DNA from: Shewanella psychropiezotolerans
GTDB lineage: Bacteria > Pseudomonadota > Gammaproteobacteria > Enterobacterales > Shewanellaceae
Direction: 5' to 3'
NCBI RefSeq assembly: GCF_007197555.1
Contig: NZ_CP041614.1
Coordinates: 1,976,001 to 2,040,000 of the forward strand
DNA: 64,000 nt
Part shown: piece by piece, positions 19,421-28,219 of the stretch
Layout: each line of letters starts with the position of its first letter
Numbering within the stretch: position 1 is the stretch's first letter
Made by a program: the position numbers and the translations under genes
The notes under the pieces: generated by a model
What the model saw: only the letters and a program-made list of their open reading frames with translations
Told to the model about the DNA's origin: nothing
Database searches by the model: none

Positions 19421-19451
19421 ATGACAAAATAGCAAAACCTAAAGGTATATT

Positions 19452-20549
19452 ATGTCTAGTACTCAGCTTTATTCATTAAAAATATCACAAGTTCAGCCTG
19501 AAACAGAAAGTGCTGTATGTATCAGTTTTGAAGTGCCGCAGGCGTTGAAGGACGTATTTAGATTCAAGCCTGGTCAGTTTTTGACATTAGAAATAGCGCT
19601 TGACGGCCAGAAGATCCGCCGAGCGTACTCTATTTGTTCGGGGGTTGATGATACTCATCTGCGTGTTGGGATAAAACGAATCAAACATGGTCAATTTTCA
19701 AACTATGCTAATGATCACTTTAAGGTCGGCGATATAGTATCAGTACTACCTCCCCAAGGTAACTTCTACCCGTTACTCTATGCTGACGATACTAACAGCT
19801 ATATGTGCCTTGCTGTTGGCAGTGGTATAACCCCCATTTTATCGATAATAAAATCTATTTTATCATCGTCTGACCAGAGTAAGGTGACCTTAATATATGG
19901 CAATAAACGAACCAAGTCGGTTATGTTTAAAGAGGAGTTAAGTTTCATAAAAAACCGTTACTTAGCACGATTCAAGTGGATCAATATCATGAGTCAGGAA
20001 GATCAAGGTTCAGATGTGCTTAACGGCAAGATAGATAATGATAAAGGATATCAACTGCAAAAGAAAAAAATGATCGATATCCATAATACAGCTTACGTAT
20101 TTATCTGTGGTCCAGAATCGATGATTTCTGAAGTTTCACGAGGGTTTAGGCTCGAGGGATTAAACCAGTCACAAATCCATTACGAGTTGTTTGCTCATTC
20201 AGCCGTGGACTCGGAAGTGATTTTAGAAAAATCGCTTCAACGTGTACATGAATATGGCGAGAATAAGACCAGTCAATTGACCTTGATATCTGATGGCCGA
20301 GCCATCAATTTTGAGTTGGCAACAGTCGGGTCAAATATCTTAGATGCTGGAATTGAAAATGGTCTTGACTTACCTTTCTCCTGTAAAGCTGGTGTCTGTT
20401 CCACCTGCAAGGCCAAAGTGATTAAAGGCAAAGTGGACATGGATATTAGCCATGGGTTAGCAGCCCATGAAATTGAACAAGGTTTCATTTTAACTTGTCA
20501 GGCACATCCATTATCGGATGAGCTTGTCGTGAGTTTTGATGAACGATAA
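19452..20549 (+). CDS. paaE: Phenylacetyl-CoA epoxidase reductase
   Basis: PaaE takes electrons from NADPH through FAD and a 2Fe-2S centre to PaaA. Seen: the FAD-binding RRAYSICSG, the nucleotide site CLAVGSGITPILSIIKS, and a C-terminal plant-type ferredoxin domain with Cys in SCKAGVCSTCKAKV and TCQAHP. 365 residues against about 356 in E. coli. Confidence 0.96.
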   Translation: MSSTQLYSLKISQVQPETESAVCISFEVPQALKDVFRFKPGQFLTLEIALDGQKIRRAYSICSGVDDTHLRVGIKRIKHGQFSNYANDHFKVGDIVSVLPPQGNFYPLLYADDTNSYMCLAVGSGITPILSIIKSILSSSDQSKVTLIYGNKRTKSVMFKEELSFIKNRYLARFKWINIMSQEDQGSDVLNGKIDNDKGYQLQKKKMIDIHNTAYVFICGPESMISEVSRGFRLEGLNQSQIHYELFAHSAVDSEVILEKSLQRVHEYGENKTSQLTLISDGRAINFELATVGSNILDAGIENGLDLPFSCKAGVCSTCKAKVIKGKVDMDISHGLAAHEIEQGFILTCQAHPLSDELVVSFDER

Positions 20550-20615
20550 TAGTAAGTAAGATATCGACAGTGAGTTAAACTGCTCACATTCTAATAACTC
20601 ATTATAGGACGTGTT

Positions 20616-21542
20616 TTGACATCGATTAGCAAGCGGACAGACGATATTAGCCTACACATAAAACAACAGGGTGTGAGCTGTACCTCTATGGTGGTCACAG
20701 TTTTTGGAGATGTAATTTCTCAACATGGTAATTGGGTGTGGCTCTCGAGTCTGATAACGGCATTAGAGCCATTTGGCTTTAATGAACGCCAGGTGCGTAC
20801 CGCCGTTTATCGCTTAGTACAAAGCGATTGGCTACAGGTGAATAAAGTAGGGCGTTGTAGTTACTATTGCTTGACAGAATCTGCCACGGGACATTACGAG
20901 AAAGCTTCCCGGCGGATTTATGCGAGTGACCATGGTGAATGGGACCATACCTGGACGCTGGTTTTACTGGTTTCAATAGCAGATGATAAAAAAGAAGAGT
21001 TTCGCAAGAGTCTTATTTGGCTGGGATTTAATGCGCTAAGCTCGGGATTGTTCGCACACCCCTCATCACAGCGTTCATCTTTGGATGAAGTTATTCATGA
21101 GTTAAACATACTTAACGACGTTGTCGTATTCAAGGCAACGACTGCTGATCTCTATTCTCAAGGCGCGCTCAAGGGGTTAACTAAATCATTGTGGAAGTTT
21201 ACTGAACTTGAAGGGTATTACACTGATTTCTTGGCTTTTTATCGCCCCTGGTGTCAAAAGATATTTTCGAACTTACCCGAACCACGTGATTGTTTTATGT
21301 TGCGACTGGCTATGGTCCATGATTTTAGACGCATACTGTTACGAGACCCTGATTTCCCCAATGCCATGCTCCCCCAAGGCTGGGTTGGATACGAGGCACA
21401 GGATCTCGTGCAACGAAGCTATAAATTACTGGCCAAGTCATCTCTGTTGTATATTCAGCAAAACCTCAATAATGCTCAAGGCACTCTCCCTGATGCGTCT
21501 CCCCATTTTTATACGCGTTTCGGTGGTTTGATTAACAGTTAA
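20616..21542 (+). CDS. paaX: PaaX-family transcriptional repressor
   Basis: PaaX is a GntR-like winged-helix repressor that is released from DNA by phenylacetyl-CoA. Start TTG with AGGA 7 bases upstream. The N-terminal helix-turn-helix lies around NERQVRTAVYRLVQSDWLQ, followed by the PaaX core (HGEWDHTWTLVLL, LIWLGFNALSSGLFAHP) and C-terminal FPNAMLPQGWVGYEAQDL. 308 residues (E. coli 316). It is in line with the structural genes, so it probably autoregulates. Confidence 0.94.
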   Translation: MTSISKRTDDISLHIKQQGVSCTSMVVTVFGDVISQHGNWVWLSSLITALEPFGFNERQVRTAVYRLVQSDWLQVNKVGRCSYYCLTESATGHYEKASRRIYASDHGEWDHTWTLVLLVSIADDKKEEFRKSLIWLGFNALSSGLFAHPSSQRSSLDEVIHELNILNDVVVFKATTADLYSQGALKGLTKSLWKFTELEGYYTDFLAFYRPWCQKIFSNLPEPRDCFMLRLAMVHDFRRILLRDPDFPNAMLPQGWVGYEAQDLVQRSYKLLAKSSLLYIQQNLNNAQGTLPDASPHFYTRFGGLINS

Positions 21543-21566
21543 CTATTTATTCAAGAGGAGCAGACA

Positions 21567-21884
21567 ATGATCCGGATAGCCGTGATGTATCCCAACGAAC
21601 CCGATAAGCATTTTGATTGTGATTATTATCGCAATCAACACATGCCGTTAGTTATCAACGCGTATCAAGGCTTAGGGCTTATTGATGTGGAAATAGATGA
21701 AGCGAAAGTGAAAAATGGACCTCAAGCCGCGCCTTACATTGCGATCGGCTATCTGCTTTTCGATTCGGTTAAACAATTTATGACGGCTTATGATGAGGTT
21801 GGCAGCCATTTGTTAAAAGACATCATTAATTTTACTAATATAGCCCCTAAGATTCAGATCAGTGAATACACTCGTCTTACTTAA
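21567..21884 (+). CDS. EthD-family small protein
   Basis: The 105-residue protein has the ferredoxin-like EthD pattern (MIRIAVMYPNEPD, then YYRNQHMPLVINAY with the conserved His). EthD-like proteins occur in aromatic and ether degradation clusters, and their role is often unclear; some are small decyclases or dehydratases. It has its own AAGAGGAG ribosome site and sits between paaX and the fused beta-oxidation gene. Confidence 0.8.
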   Translation: MIRIAVMYPNEPDKHFDCDYYRNQHMPLVINAYQGLGLIDVEIDEAKVKNGPQAAPYIAIGYLLFDSVKQFMTAYDEVGSHLLKDIINFTNIAPKIQISEYTRLT

Positions 21885-21992
21885 TCATCAATGACCAGTC
21901 ATAAAAATTGATAAGACACATCTTAGGCTATTAAACCTGAGGTTTTAGGTGACGGATTTTCATCGAGCCGTCTTTTATACATAGGAGGAAAT

Positions 21993-24111
21993 ATGGATGC
22001 TTTACAATATAAGTCAGCGGATCCGGTAACCTTATCCCATGATGGTGATATTGCCGTTATTAGTATTAATAATCCCCTGTTAATGCATTATCTCAGGCGG
22101 TGAGAAAGGGATTGGTTGAATGTATAGAGCGAGCGACCACCGATAATAGCGTTACCTGTATAGTGATTAAATGCGATGGGCGAACTTTCATAGCCGGCGC
22201 AGATATCTCTGAGTTTGGTCATCCTCCTCTCGAACCTCAATTACCCTATGTGCTGGAAAAAATTGATCAGTGCACCAAGCCAATAGTCGCAACATTGTTT
22301 GGGACTGTGCTTGGAGGAGGGTTTGAATTGGCTTTGTCATGCCATTATCGGGTCGCTGTTAGCGGAACTAAGCTTGGATTACCAGAGGTGACGTTAGGCC
22401 TCATTCCCGGCGCCGGTGGGACACAATTATTACCTCGTATTGGGGGGATTGAATTGGCACTTGAGATGATCACCTCGGGTAAGCCCAAATCGGTGCAATC
22501 GCTATCTGATACAGGAGTGATCGATCTCACTGTTGATGATAGTGCAGCGTTACTCGAACGTACGATTGAATTTAGTCGTAATGTGCTCGTTCAACAAAAA
22601 AACATACGGCGAACATCGAAAATTGTTATAGCACATCATCAAGAATATGCTCAATTGTTTAGTCTCTGGCGGTCAAAGATAGCTAAGAAGATGCGCGGAC
22701 AGCAGGCCCCCAATATGCTATCGACTCCATTGAAAATGTGTTGTCATTACCATTTGAACAAGCTATGCAAGAAGAACGAAGATTGTTTAATGAATGTCGA
22801 AATTCTGCTCAATCACACGCTATGCGTCATGCTTTTTTTGCTGAACGTATGGCGGCTAAGCTGACCAAATATGAAGATGATGCACTGGCATTGAAGATTC
22901 ATTCAGTCGCCATTATTGGAGCGGGTACTATGGGGGTCGGTATTGCTATGTGTTTTGCTCAGGCTGGTATTGCCGTCGTTTTATTAGATATGAAGCAAGA
23001 GAGTGTAGCAAAAGGACTGAGTGCGATAGAAAGCCGTTTCCATCAATCTGTCAAGCGGGGGATCATCAGTGGGGCTCAGTTAACGGAGGCTATGGCGTTG
23101 ATAACAGGTACGTGTGAATACCGAGATGTAGGCGATGTGGATTTGGTGGTGGAAGCGGCTTTTGAATCCATGGAGGTGAAAAAACAGATCTTCTCAATTT
23201 TAGATGAGGTATGTAAGCCTGAGACCATACTCACGAGCAACACGTCATATTTAGATATCAATGAAATAGCGCAATCCACCCATCGAGCTCATAAAGTGTT
23301 AGGCATGCATTTTTTCAGCCCTGCTAATATCATGAAACTTCTGGAAGTGGTCCGCGCCGATAAGACCGATCAACAAAGTCTGAAAACGGTCATGGCGCTG
23401 GGTAAGCAAATAGGCAAAGTCTGTGTGGCTGTTGGAGTCTGTTATGGTTATGTCGGCAATAGAATGTATGCCTGCTATGGGCGAGAGGCTAACGCTTTGT
23501 TACTTGAAGGGGCGACACCTGGCCAGATTGATCGAGCGCTGCAACAATGGGGCATGGCAATGGGGCCGTTAGCTGTGAATGATATGTCCGGCATTGACAT
23601 AGCTTATAAAGCACGGCAAGAGAATGGGGGCTATAGCAATGATCCGCACTATTTCAGAGCGGCAGATCTTATGGTTGAGGCTAACCGTTTAGGCCAAAAG
23701 ACCGCTGCTGGCTTTTATCGATACGATAAGGACAACGGGAGCAGGATAGAGGATGCTGAGGTGTTAACGTTTTTATCTGCAGAGGCTGATAGGTTGGGAG
23801 TCGTGCAGCGTAGTGATATTAGCGATGAAGAAATTCAGTATCGCTTGATATTTGCTCTCATTAATGAAGGGGCTTATATTCTGGAAGAAGGTATTGTTGA
23901 CCGTGCTAGTGATATCGATGTGATATGGCTTAATGGTTATGGATTTCCTCGTTACCTGGGGGGACCGATGTTCTATGCAGATGAATTCGGGTTAGCTGAG
24001 CTTGTGGCAATAATAAAGGGATTTAAAAAATTGACTGGCAAAGGCCATTGGGTCATTGCCCCTATACTGGAGCGCTTAGTTGAAACAAGCGAGAAGCTGG
24101 CTTTACAATGA
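21993..24111 (+). CDS. Fused enoyl-CoA hydratase / 3-hydroxyacyl-CoA dehydrogenase, PaaF plus PaaH role (two frameshifts as read)
   Basis: It would hydrate 2,3-dehydroadipyl-CoA and oxidise 3-hydroxyadipyl-CoA, the steps of PaaF and PaaH. An ideal AGGAGG precedes ATG 21993. The N-domain is crotonase type (GRTFIAGADISEFG, TVLGGGFELALSCHYRVA). From about residue 300 comes the dehydrogenase (AIIGAGTMGVGIAMCFAQAG; HKVLGMHFFSPANIMKL). The frame breaks at the C4 run 22074-22077 and the C5 run 22707-22711; one added C at each gives 707 codons, normal for this FadB/FadJ-type fusion. No separate paaF or paaH is visible, so this fusion probably serves both steps. Confidence 0.88.
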
Positions 24112-24294
24112 TCGTCATTATTAAGGGCTGATGTTTGGGTTAAGACTTAGCGTAGGCCCTGTTTATACCTTGTTGATTGCTAGACGTTGGTGAATAATTC
24201 GTTGTCACTACTTGCGTCAGATACAACACTGTTAACCGTCGTTGAACTCAATGAGAAAACGGGTTAAGGCCAGTGTCATACCTCTTTAGCCATA

Positions 24295-26784
24295 TTATTG
24301 TGACTCATTACGCTGTGAAGGTTTGACAGAACCAGACAATGGAATGACAAGTACCGTTTTGTCAGTGCTGTCTATTTTTAGATTATCGTATTCATTACTA
24401 ACGGGTTTTAGATGAAAGTTAATGAAGTTTTTATATTGATCATTGTAGTGCTTGGCTTTTAAACCATGAGGGTCTATGAACCCTGACTGGCCAGGTGCAA
24501 CGACTTCATAGGCTGCCACTTTATTGGCATAAAATACCGTCATATTATTCTCAGTACCACGATTAAGCGCTATGGGCGTATCGAGTGTTTCATCATCATT
24601 CGCCTGCGGTACACCAATATAGTTTTTATTGTTAAAACGCAATGTATCGACGTTTTCAAGCCAAGTTTGATTGTTCTCACCGTATTGCAGGGTCAAAGTC
24701 TTTATTGCTGCCGTTAAGGAATCAAGCTGAATTTTGTTGCTATCTTGGTGATTAAATAGACTTGAATTGGTCCAGATTGTGTTAAGCACTTTAGTGCCGA
24801 TTGAAATGTTATAGCTGTTGGTCATTAATTTATCTTTATTGCCATATCCCGGGTTAGTGAACCAGTGTAGATGACTGTCTGGGATGACAGCAGAGTAAGT
24901 GATTCTAAGGGCCTCTTTAAGCCATGCTCTAAATAGTGTTGAACCTGGGTTATCATATTTTCCATCATTATTATTATCGGTATTACTATAATCCCAATGA
25001 GTAAGGATGTTAGCAGCCTGTCGGTGTAACGGTACATTACTGTTTTGTGCTAATGAGATTAATGAAGGGACAAAATGACGCGCATTAGGGTCAACAAATG
25101 CTGCGTGTTTCATGACCTCCCAAGCTGCTTTAGGAGAGAGTGTTGAATTAGCATCTACCTGTGTGGTGAGCTCTAGTGCGCGATCTATGGTGTTCCAGTT
25201 ATACCACCACTGATCAGGATTTGGAAAGCCAGCCGCCGGACGGTTATTCCAGTTGGCAATGTAACCACTGATTGGATTAAGGACATGAGGATTGGTATGA
25301 AAGGGATACAAGCCAAGCCAATCTGCACTGCCATCACCAGGAGTCGGGGTTCTGCCATCAAAGCCCGGTCGACGAACGGGATAAAATCCCCCTAATGTGT
25401 AACCAATATTCCCTGATTGGTCGACATAATACCAATTAACATTGATTGCGCTCTCTGCAACATAGTCTGCCCATTGTTGGTAGTTTTGTGCTTTAGAGAC
25501 TTTATTCCATGACAATAAAGTGGATAACTCTTTTCCAGCCCAACCTCTTTTTTTTGCATAGGCGATGCCTTGTTTGGCTTGGTATTTAATCACTGGGCCA
25601 TAAACAGAGCGATAGACTGTGATGGATTTATCTGGTTGATTTTTGACTTTTATGATCTGTTTTTCTTGTTCGAAAGGAATATACAATCCTTTATAAAGGT
25701 ATTTTTTGCTATCTTGAGGATCTAACGTTAACTGAAAGATGTCGACGTTATCTCCCGCTCCCCAAGTACTGCCCCATGATATGTGATCATTGTGACCGAA
25801 CTGGATAAGCGGGTACCCTGCAGGAGAGTTGCCCACTGCGTTGTAGCCAGCCCCGTGAAGTCCAACAGAATACGTGTAGGCTGGACGATAAAAACCAAAT
25901 TGAGGACCATTAATAAGCACTGCCTCAGCGTCTTTAAGTTTGTTTTTTCCCAGAATAAGAATGTTACTAAACGGCGCCTCATTAAAATCTTGCCATCTCA
26001 AAGTACCATGACGGCCAGATGTCGACACTGTAGGTTGTATTTTAGCTGTCAGTAACGGGGAGGAAGCAGTATTTTTGCCTTCTAATCTGTTAACTAATTC
26101 GGTTTTATAACGATCTCTGCCAGTAACTGACCACTCACCGGGAGCAATGGTATCTATGGCATCTTTACTCATGTGAGGTAACAACATGTTAAAAATTTCA
26201 TTCGCTTTGTTGGAACCATGCTTATTCATGAGAGCCATTAAAAGCTGCTGGTTGTCGAGTTCGGTATTATAATCACCGAATCTGTTTATCATAGAACCAA
26301 CAAATACCATGATCACATCAAATTCAGTCCATGTTGTCGGAGTAAACTGATGATCAATAAACTGTTTTGGCATTAATGTGTCTGGTGATCGATTTATCTT
26401 AACTATCCATTGGTTAATGCCATCTGCGTACCCTTTAAAAATGGCGGAGTCTGCTTGTGATAACTTAAGCATTGCAGCATGAATAGTATGAGGGTTGTAG
26501 TGTTCTCGAATCTTGATGTCCAGAGGAAGATATTTTTGCCCCATGACTTGTGCAACATTTCCCTGAGCGCTTCGCTTTGCCATTTCTAATTGGAAGAGTC
26601 TATCTTGAGAAATCGCATATCCATAACCATAAAATAGTCCATAATGGGTATCTGCGTAAATATGTGGTGTACCGTAAGTGTCACGTATTATGGTCACTTT
26701 TTGCGTTTCAGATAAACTATTACAACCACCAATAATTGAAAGGATTAATGATAGAAATATTATCACTAAATATTTATGAAACAT
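24295..26784 (-). CDS. Penicillin-acylase-type Ntn hydrolase, lipoprotein
   Basis: Penicillin amidases are made as a precursor and cut to give a beta chain with an N-terminal Ser nucleophile. They release acyl or arylacetyl groups from amides. Start at MFHKYLV (AAGGAGCGACT upstream), not 19 codons earlier. The leader ends in IIGGC (Cys21), a lipobox, so the enzyme is membrane-tethered. The N-terminal family motif RDTYGTPHIYADT and the new Ser273 in APFSNILILG are visible, then NGPQFGFYRPAYTYSVGLHG. 829 residues. Substrate unknown: phenylacetyl amides and acyl-homoserine lactones are both known for this family. The paa neighbours favour arylacetyl or N-acyl aromatic substrates, by inference. 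Confidence 0.88.
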   Translation of the reverse strand: MFHKYLVIIFLSLILSIIGGCNSLSETQKVTIIRDTYGTPHIYADTHYGLFYGYGYAISQDRLFQLEMAKRSAQGNVAQVMGQKYLPLDIKIREHYNPHTIHAAMLKLSQADSAIFKGYADGINQWIVKINRSPDTLMPKQFIDHQFTPTTWTEFDVIMVFVGSMINRFGDYNTELDNQQLLMALMNKHGSNKANEIFNMLLPHMSKDAIDTIAPGEWSVTGRDRYKTELVNRLEGKNTASSPLLTAKIQPTVSTSGRHGTLRWQDFNEAPFSNILILGKNKLKDAEAVLINGPQFGFYRPAYTYSVGLHGAGYNAVGNSPAGYPLIQFGHNDHISWGSTWGAGDNVDIFQLTLDPQDSKKYLYKGLYIPFEQEKQIIKVKNQPDKSITVYRSVYGPVIKYQAKQGIAYAKKRGWAGKELSTLLSWNKVSKAQNYQQWADYVAESAINVNWYYVDQSGNIGYTLGGFYPVRRPGFDGRTPTPGDGSADWLGLYPFHTNPHVLNPISGYIANWNNRPAAGFPNPDQWWYNWNTIDRALELTTQVDANSTLSPKAAWEVMKHAAFVDPNARHFVPSLISLAQNSNVPLHRQAANILTHWDYSNTDNNNDGKYDNPGSTLFRAWLKEALRITYSAVIPDSHLHWFTNPGYGNKDKLMTNSYNISIGTKVLNTIWTNSSLFNHQDSNKIQLDSLTAAIKTLTLQYGENNQTWLENVDTLRFNNKNYIGVPQANDDETLDTPIALNRGTENNMTVFYANKVAAYEVVAPGQSGFIDPHGLKAKHYNDQYKNFINFHLKPVSNEYDNLKIDSTDKTVLVIPLSGSVKPSQRNESQ

Positions 26785-27044
26785 AGTCGCTCCTTGTCTA
26801 GACTCAAAATACTGTGTTATTACAGTCTGATTTATTTGCATTTCTACCTCTAATCATAGTCTTTCTGAAGTATTGAGCTTGTGTCCCAAATATCATCATT
26901 ATGCCTTTGGAGGTTGGTCAGCTGATGTTTTTAGTGTTGTCATTTAAATTTGTCGCCGGTTATTTGAATTCGTGCGTTTAGACATAAAACGAATGGTGAG
27001 AATGGACTAGTTAACTTCAACAAACCCCATGAAGGAATAACGGG

Positions 27045-28127
27045 CTAGCTATGTTTAACCAGATATAATTGCATAACACCTAGACCTTCTTTATATTCAC
27101 CCGTGACATCGCCAGCAAGATCTGCGCGTGTCGCATCTAGAGTATAATTATTACCATCATTCAACTTATTAAAATCAGTGCTAAATAGCGTGAAACTATT
27201 TTGGTACCGATACTGAAAATAAATTATTTTCTGATTTAACCCATAAGTTATACTGTACTGAGACGCCGTTTTTATCATTTTCCCCTTCTTATGTTTATAG
27301 GGAATATTAATGGCTGAACTCGGTAAGGCGCTTTCTAGGGTAAGGATGGCGTTGATATAGCTTGTAGGAGTGGGTAAAGCCTCCAACATATATTTACCTC
27401 GGACAAATCGCTGTGAACTTTCTGCATTCCCGGGTAAAGGGAAGGAACCTATTATGTCACGGGTACTCTTGGGTTTTAATTTTTCCCAGTTTTTCAATTG
27501 GAAGTTATAAGCTGGACTATTGGTGAGCACATTATTTTCCGGACCATGATAAATCTTAAATTTTCCGTCTAAAATCTCAATCACCGCTGAATCTCCAGAT
27601 TTATCTTGAACCATATAATGGCCACCGACAATTGAACCATTCAACAGGTGTTTATAAATATTGATTTTACCTATGTTGTTGACGACCTCATTGACCGTTT
27701 TAAAGTTATCTACAACGTAAGGGACTAGCAAGGTGTTCATTAAATCTTGTTGTCCTTCTATGGGGCGGGTATTGGTTTCCTCATCTAGTGACAGGGCACT
27801 CATAGACAGTCCGGCTTCATTGATGCCCTCAACGGCGGTAAAATGGGCTAACGTAGATATAATACTGCTGTATTTTGACGTCCAGATCACAGGGTTATTT
27901 GAGTTCGGGTCCTTATAGGTTTGTCCCTTAGCCCTCACTTCCAGGCTGGGCTCTGTTGGGAAACCGAAATCTTCGGTTCTGGAGATGATGACCCCAAAGT
28001 CATCTGTGTCCCAAACCAGTTTAGTGCAAGCAAAACTGAATGAGATTGTAACCAACAAACAAACAATGATACCTATGCTCATCCAGGCTGTTAAATGAGG
28101 TTGACTTAAACTGTTTAAATAACGCAT
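27045..28127 (-). CDS. Exported choloylglycine hydrolase-family Ntn amidase
   Basis: The linear amide C-N hydrolase family includes bile-salt hydrolases, penicillin V acylases and N-acyl-lactone acylases. The start at MRYLNSLSQ (GGAG 6 bases upstream) gives a signal peptide ending FSFA, immediately before Cys34 (ACTKLVWDTDD), the N-terminal nucleophile after processing. NEAGLSMSALSLDEE, the Asn-rich VLTNSPAYNFQL and GSFPLPGNAESSQRF are family segments. 360 residues. It lies between the PSD-family gene and the penicillin acylase on the same strand. Confidence 0.87.
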   Translation of the reverse strand: MRYLNSLSQPHLTAWMSIGIIVCLLVTISFSFACTKLVWDTDDFGVIISRTEDFGFPTEPSLEVRAKGQTYKDPNSNNPVIWTSKYSSIISTLAHFTAVEGINEAGLSMSALSLDEETNTRPIEGQQDLMNTLLVPYVVDNFKTVNEVVNNIGKINIYKHLLNGSIVGGHYMVQDKSGDSAVIEILDGKFKIYHGPENNVLTNSPAYNFQLKNWEKLKPKSTRDIIGSFPLPGNAESSQRFVRGKYMLEALPTPTSYINAILTLESALPSSAINIPYKHKKGKMIKTASQYSITYGLNQKIIYFQYRYQNSFTLFSTDFNKLNDGNNYTLDATRADLAGDVTGEYKEGLGVMQLYLVKHS

Positions 28128-28219
28128 AAGCACTCCGCGATTCATTAAATGGGGACGTGGTAAAGTAAAATGCCTCTTAGCAACCAAGTACAAAGAGGCA
28201 CATAAGCTGAGCGTGTTGT

